Part shown: positions 5,732-8,412 of the stretch, piece after piece
Layout: every line of letters begins with the position of its first letter
Numbering within the stretch: the stretch's first letter is position 1
Assembly: GCA_018399455.1 (NCBI GenBank)
Contig: JAGYOT010000063.1
Span: forward strand, 1 to 8,412
Origin: Desulfobacterales bacterium
GTDB taxonomy: Bacteria; Desulfobacterota; Desulfobacteria; Desulfobacterales; Desulfosalsimonadaceae
DNA length: 8,412 nucleotides
Reading direction: 5' to 3'
Translations under genes and position numbers: made by a program
The notes under the pieces: model-generated
Database searches by the model: none
What the model was told of the DNA's origin: nothing
The model's input: the letters and a program-made list of their open reading frames with translations, nothing else

Positions 5732-8023
5732 ATGAGGAACGTGAAAAAACAGTTTCCGGATGTGAACGGGTCGCAGATTTATACTGATCCCATCGTCTCC
5801 ATGTACCAGGAGCCGGTGCTTCTTCTTGATCGGGATCTTACCGTGCTTGGCGCCAATCTTTCTTTTTTTCAGAACTTTGGTATCTCCCGGGAGGAATCCG
5901 TTGGCAGATGCGTTTACCGGATCGGGGACAGGAAGCATCAACAGCCCGAGTTGAGAAGCCTGCTTGAAGTATTTAAGCCGGAAAAGCAGGGAACCATTGA
6001 TTTTGAAATGGCGCATCCGGATGGCTCAGCCGCCCCTCGCGTGATTCGCCTGAGCACCCAGAAAATCGATATCCAGCCGACTATTGGTCTGGTGAGCATA
6101 CTGATCATTGAAGAGGTGGTCAATAAATCAGGCTCCGGGGCCAAACGCCGCCGGCCGCTTAAGCCGGTACCGGGGCAATCAGGGAATACGAAAACGAGCA
6201 CTCAATCCGCCAGTCGAATCCGGGATACGATCTTAAAAAGCATTCCAGAAGGATTTCTGGTCGTTGAGGCACCCGCCGGCCGCCTTTACCTGGCGAATTC
6301 GGATCATGAATTGTTTCCCGCCATGCCGGCGGAACAAATGGATGCCGGGGCCCTGGGAGAAAACCCGGCATTTCTGAATAGTTTTCGGCAATACGGTAAA
6401 GAAGGAATACGACCGGCAAGCCCTGAGACCTTTCCTGCCTTGCGGAGCCTTAAAAGAGGGGAGACCGTGGCTGACGAACCATGGCAGGTCCAAAAAGCAA
6501 ACGGTTCCTGGGCCGATATTTCCGTCAATGCAAAACCGGTGAGAGGCCCGGATGGCGGCATTACCCATGCCGTAATGAGCTGGCGGGATACGACAACCCG
6601 CAAGAAAGTGGAAGAGGAACTGCGTCGGAAGGAGTTTCAATTCCGTACGCTGGTTGAAAATTCTCCGGATATCATTTTGCGGTTTGACCGGAGAATGCAT
6701 TACCTGTTTGTCAATGCCGCGTTTGAACAAATTACCGGTATGAGCCGGGAGAGTTTTTACGGAAAAACCAATCGCGAACTGGGGATGTCCGAGTTTTATT
6801 TGAAATCATGGGAGATGACTGCGGAAAAGGCGGTAAAAAGCGGCCGAAAAGTTGACTTTGAATTTTCCTTTCCCGGCATTTTCGGCCAGCGCCACTTCCT
6901 GGGAAGAATTATCCCTGAGTTCGACAGAACCGGCCATGTGGAGACGCTGATGCTGATCGGCAGGGATATTACCGAGCGGAAACAGGCGGAAGAGCATATC
7001 CGTTACATCAGCTTTCATGACAATGTGACAGGCCTTTACAACCGGGCCTATTTTGAAGAGGAGATAAAAAGGTTAGACACCCAGCGTTCCCTGCCCATCA
7101 GTATCATCCTTGGCGATGTCAACCACCTGAAGCTGACCAATGACACCTTTGGTCACAGGGAGGGCGATCGTCTGTTAAAAAGCATTGCGGAGATTTTGCG
7201 GAAATGCTGCCGAAACGAGGATATCATTGCCCGCTGGGGCGGGGACGAGTTTGCCGTCATATTGCCCCGAACGGATGGGGCAACTGCGGCAAGGATCTGT
7301 TCGCGGATTCAAAAGACCACGGAAGAGCATCCCGCCGGTTTGTTGATCAGGCCGAGTATTGCCCTTGGAACGGCGGTTAAGCGGCAGGCGGAGGAGAGTA
7401 TTTCCTCGGTTATTTCAGCTGCAGAGGAGCAGATGTATGAGGATAAGCTGATTCAAAGCAGGAAAAACAGCAAGAAAGTGATCGGAACCCTGCTGGAGCG
7501 GGTGAGTCGGAAGTGGCCGAAGCATAAGGCCCATTTGAAACGCAGCATGGAACTATCCCGCGCATTTGCCCGTGTTCTGGGGCTCAGCCGGAGGGAATTC
7601 GAGGACCTGGATATGATCATTCTCCTGCATGATATCGGAAAGGCGATTGTGCCGGATGAATATATCAGCAAGCCGGGCCGGTTGAGTGAAGATGAATGGG
7701 ATATCATTAAACGGTATCCGGAAGCCGGATACCGAATCGTTAAGACATTTGCCAAAACTGCCAAAGTCTCCGATGAAATCCTCTCTCTTCGGGAGTGGTG
7801 GGATGGCAGCGGATACCCGCGGGGACTCAAGGGAAGAGAAATTCCGCTGTTGTCCAGGGTCTTTTCTATTGTTGACAGCTTCGATATTATGACCCATGAA
7901 CGGCCTTATGCCCCCCTCCTGTCCCGGGATCAGGCGCTCATGGAACTCAGCAGCAATGCGGGAAAACAGTTCGATCCCGATCTCGTGGCAAAGTTTGTTC
8001 AAACCATGGCTTCCTCTGCCTGA
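5732..8023 (+). CDS. Multi-PAS sensor diguanylate cyclase with degenerate HD-GYP domain
   Basis: A 763-residue soluble signalling protein with no membrane segments. An N-terminal PAS-like domain (about 20-128; VLLLDRDLTVLGANLSFF) and a linker are followed by a second PAS (about 160-290, ending SWRDTTTRKKVEEEL) and a third (about 300-420, ending IGRDITERKQAEEHI). The GGDEF domain (about 425-585) has D462 in GDVNHLKLTND, GHREGD, and the active-site WGGDEF with G503-F507. An RxxD inhibitory site (R494-D497) sits the canonical 5 residues before it, so it should make c-di-GMP with product feedback. The C-terminal domain (about 595-760) is HD-GYP-like: LLHDIGK (H633, D634), KPGRLSEDEW and DGSGYPRGLKG are kept. 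But the usual K-x-H-P is KRYP (Y662) and the usual HHE is LRE (686-688). Phosphodiesterase activity is thus doubtful. ATG 5732 has no clear Shine-Dalgarno; a GTG at 5741 is an alternative. The gene diverges from the protease unit. Confidence 0.93.
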   Translation: MRNVKKQFPDVNGSQIYTDPIVSMYQEPVLLLDRDLTVLGANLSFFQNFGISREESVGRCVYRIGDRKHQQPELRSLLEVFKPEKQGTIDFEMAHPDGSAAPRVIRLSTQKIDIQPTIGLVSILIIEEVVNKSGSGAKRRRPLKPVPGQSGNTKTSTQSASRIRDTILKSIPEGFLVVEAPAGRLYLANSDHELFPAMPAEQMDAGALGENPAFLNSFRQYGKEGIRPASPETFPALRSLKRGETVADEPWQVQKANGSWADISVNAKPVRGPDGGITHAVMSWRDTTTRKKVEEELRRKEFQFRTLVENSPDIILRFDRRMHYLFVNAAFEQITGMSRESFYGKTNRELGMSEFYLKSWEMTAEKAVKSGRKVDFEFSFPGIFGQRHFLGRIIPEFDRTGHVETLMLIGRDITERKQAEEHIRYISFHDNVTGLYNRAYFEEEIKRLDTQRSLPISIILGDVNHLKLTNDTFGHREGDRLLKSIAEILRKCCRNEDIIARWGGDEFAVILPRTDGATAARICSRIQKTTEEHPAGLLIRPSIALGTAVKRQAEESISSVISAAEEQMYEDKLIQSRKNSKKVIGTLLERVSRKWPKHKAHLKRSMELSRAFARVLGLSRREFEDLDMIILLHDIGKAIVPDEYISKPGRLSEDEWDIIKRYPEAGYRIVKTFAKTAKVSDEILSLREWWDGSGYPRGLKGREIPLLSRVFSIVDSFDIMTHERPYAPLLSRDQALMELSSNAGKQFDPDLVAKFVQTMASSA

Positions 8024-8071
8024 ATCGACGGGCTCTTTTAGGGTCTGTGGTCCTCCTGCAAGGCAAACAGC

Positions 8072-8104
8072 GCTGGTTCTCTTTCATTTAAAATGAAATC
8101 CAGC
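8072..8104. other. Stem-loop after the c-di-GMP gene
   Basis: A near-continuous inverted repeat: GCTGG (8072-8076) pairs with CCAGC (8100-8104), and inside it TTTCATTT (8082-8089) pairs with AAATGAAA (8091-8098) around a single A. No T tract follows, so it is not a standard intrinsic terminator. It could be an mRNA 3' structure or a protein-binding palindrome. Confidence 0.5.
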
Positions 8105-8173
8105 AGTTGATTGTCTTTCCGGGCCGAATTATTTGTCTTGCTTTAGCCCTTTATTTTTGTTATCCACCAAAAA

Positions 8174-8317
8174 ATGGTGATCCGGCAGGCCCGGTTTTTC
8201 AACTTTTTCAGGGAGGCATTTTTGGGGGTTTTATACAGCCGCAATTATCAGAAAAAAGCCAATCCCGGGTGTTTTAAGGGATGCCACAGGGCTGCCGGCG
8301 GGGCAAAAACAACCTAA
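8174..8317 (+). CDS. Possible 47-residue small protein, unsupported
   Basis: An ATG at 8174 opens a 47-codon frame (begins MVIRQARFFNFFREAFLGVL, ends GGAKTT) whose TAA (8315-8317) falls on the first bases of the terminator hairpin. Against it: no Shine-Dalgarno before the ATG and no recognised family. For it: the stop-to-terminator spacing is what a real short gene would show. Alternatively the same stretch is the body of a small untranslated RNA ending at the terminator, or plain intergenic DNA. Confidence 0.2.
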   Translation: MVIRQARFFNFFREAFLGVLYSRNYQKKANPGCFKGCHRAAGGAKTT

Positions 8318-8349
8318 AGACGTGGGGCAAAATCCACGTCTTTTTTTTT
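8316..8349 (+). terminator. Strong intrinsic terminator
   Basis: AAAGACGTGG (8316-8325) and CCACGTCTTT (8334-8343) form a perfect 10-bp stem around an 8-nt loop, and T's continue unbroken to 8349. There is no matching A run on the other side, so it acts on plus-strand transcripts. It lies about 290 bp past the stop of the c-di-GMP gene, leaving either a long 3' trailer or a separate short transcript. Confidence 0.9.
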
Positions 8350-8361
8350 GATGACAAACCA

Positions 8362-8412
8362 GATGCACTCGTAAAAAGTCAGATTTGGGATGGCAAAGAA
8401 AAAAGTTTTTGA
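8362..8412 (-). repeat. Dispersed repeat, copy 2 (inverted)
   Basis: The reverse complement of 8362-8398 matches 1817-1850 at 32 of 37 aligned columns; the core is CTGACTTTTTACGAGTGCATC. Similarity beyond 8398 is weak. The copy runs to the end of the window and may extend further. It follows a terminator and lies outside any gene, as expected of an intergenic repeat family. Confidence 0.7.

Noticed and set aside
5711..6016. A 101-codon minus-strand ORF over the start of the PAS/GGDEF gene
   Set aside because: It mirrors a recognisable PAS coding region and has no motif or ribosome-binding site of its own.
8277..8349. A c-di-GMP riboswitch before the terminator, suggested by CACAGGGC near 8285
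   Set aside because: Only this short string resembles the GEMM consensus; the tetraloop, second conserved GCAAAGCC-type block and downstream gene are not seen.

Overview
The window reads as chromosomal DNA of a Gram-negative, probably anaerobic environmental bacterium. The gene mix (large Lon-like AAA protease, two-domain universal stress protein, multi-PAS c-di-GMP regulator), the moderate base composition and the decayed intron and repeat debris would suit a sulfate-reducing deltaproteobacterium (Desulfobacterales-like). That placement is inferred from general resemblance; no marker gene here proves it.

Layout. Positions 1-619 are AT-rich and hold no convincing gene: a 17-bp tandem duplication, a GC-richer island (88-222) open on both strands, and a region with good ribosome-binding motifs but implausible reading frames. 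Positions 620-1450 (minus) encode an intact metallo-beta-lactamase-fold hydrolase. Positions 1447-2128 are a scrap-yard: an orphan open segment whose stop overlaps the hydrolase start (ATGA), a frameshifted C-terminal remnant of a group II intron-type reverse transcriptase/maturase, a copy of a dispersed repeat, and the C-terminal winged-helix tail of a Fic-family protein. Positions 2141-5489 (minus) are a two-gene unit: a Lon-like AAA-family protease followed by a universal stress protein, with overlapping ends and the second gene's Shine-Dalgarno sequence inside the first gene's last codons. Positions 5490-5731 are a divergent control region with a candidate promoter for the protease unit and a perfect 7-bp palindrome (GGTAAAC-N3-GTTTACC) just downstream of it. 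Positions 5732-8023 (plus) encode a 763-residue PAS-PAS-PAS-GGDEF-HD-GYP protein. Its diguanylate cyclase site and inhibitory site look intact, but its HD-GYP domain has lost several metal-binding histidines. Positions 8024-8412 carry a stem-loop, a possible 47-codon ORF that ends at a strong intrinsic terminator, and a second, inverted copy of the repeat found near 1817-1850.

How the genes fit together. The protease/stress-protein pair looks like a protein-quality or stress-response operon. The divergent gene is a sensor making c-di-GMP; a regulatory link through the shared 240-bp region is possible but not shown. The hydrolase appears to have lost its original upstream partner when mobile DNA entered and decayed between it and the stress gene. 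I see no wholly new multi-gene system. The most worthwhile signals are the inverted dispersed repeat, the maturase and Fic relics, the degenerate HD-GYP domain and the palindrome in the divergent promoter region.
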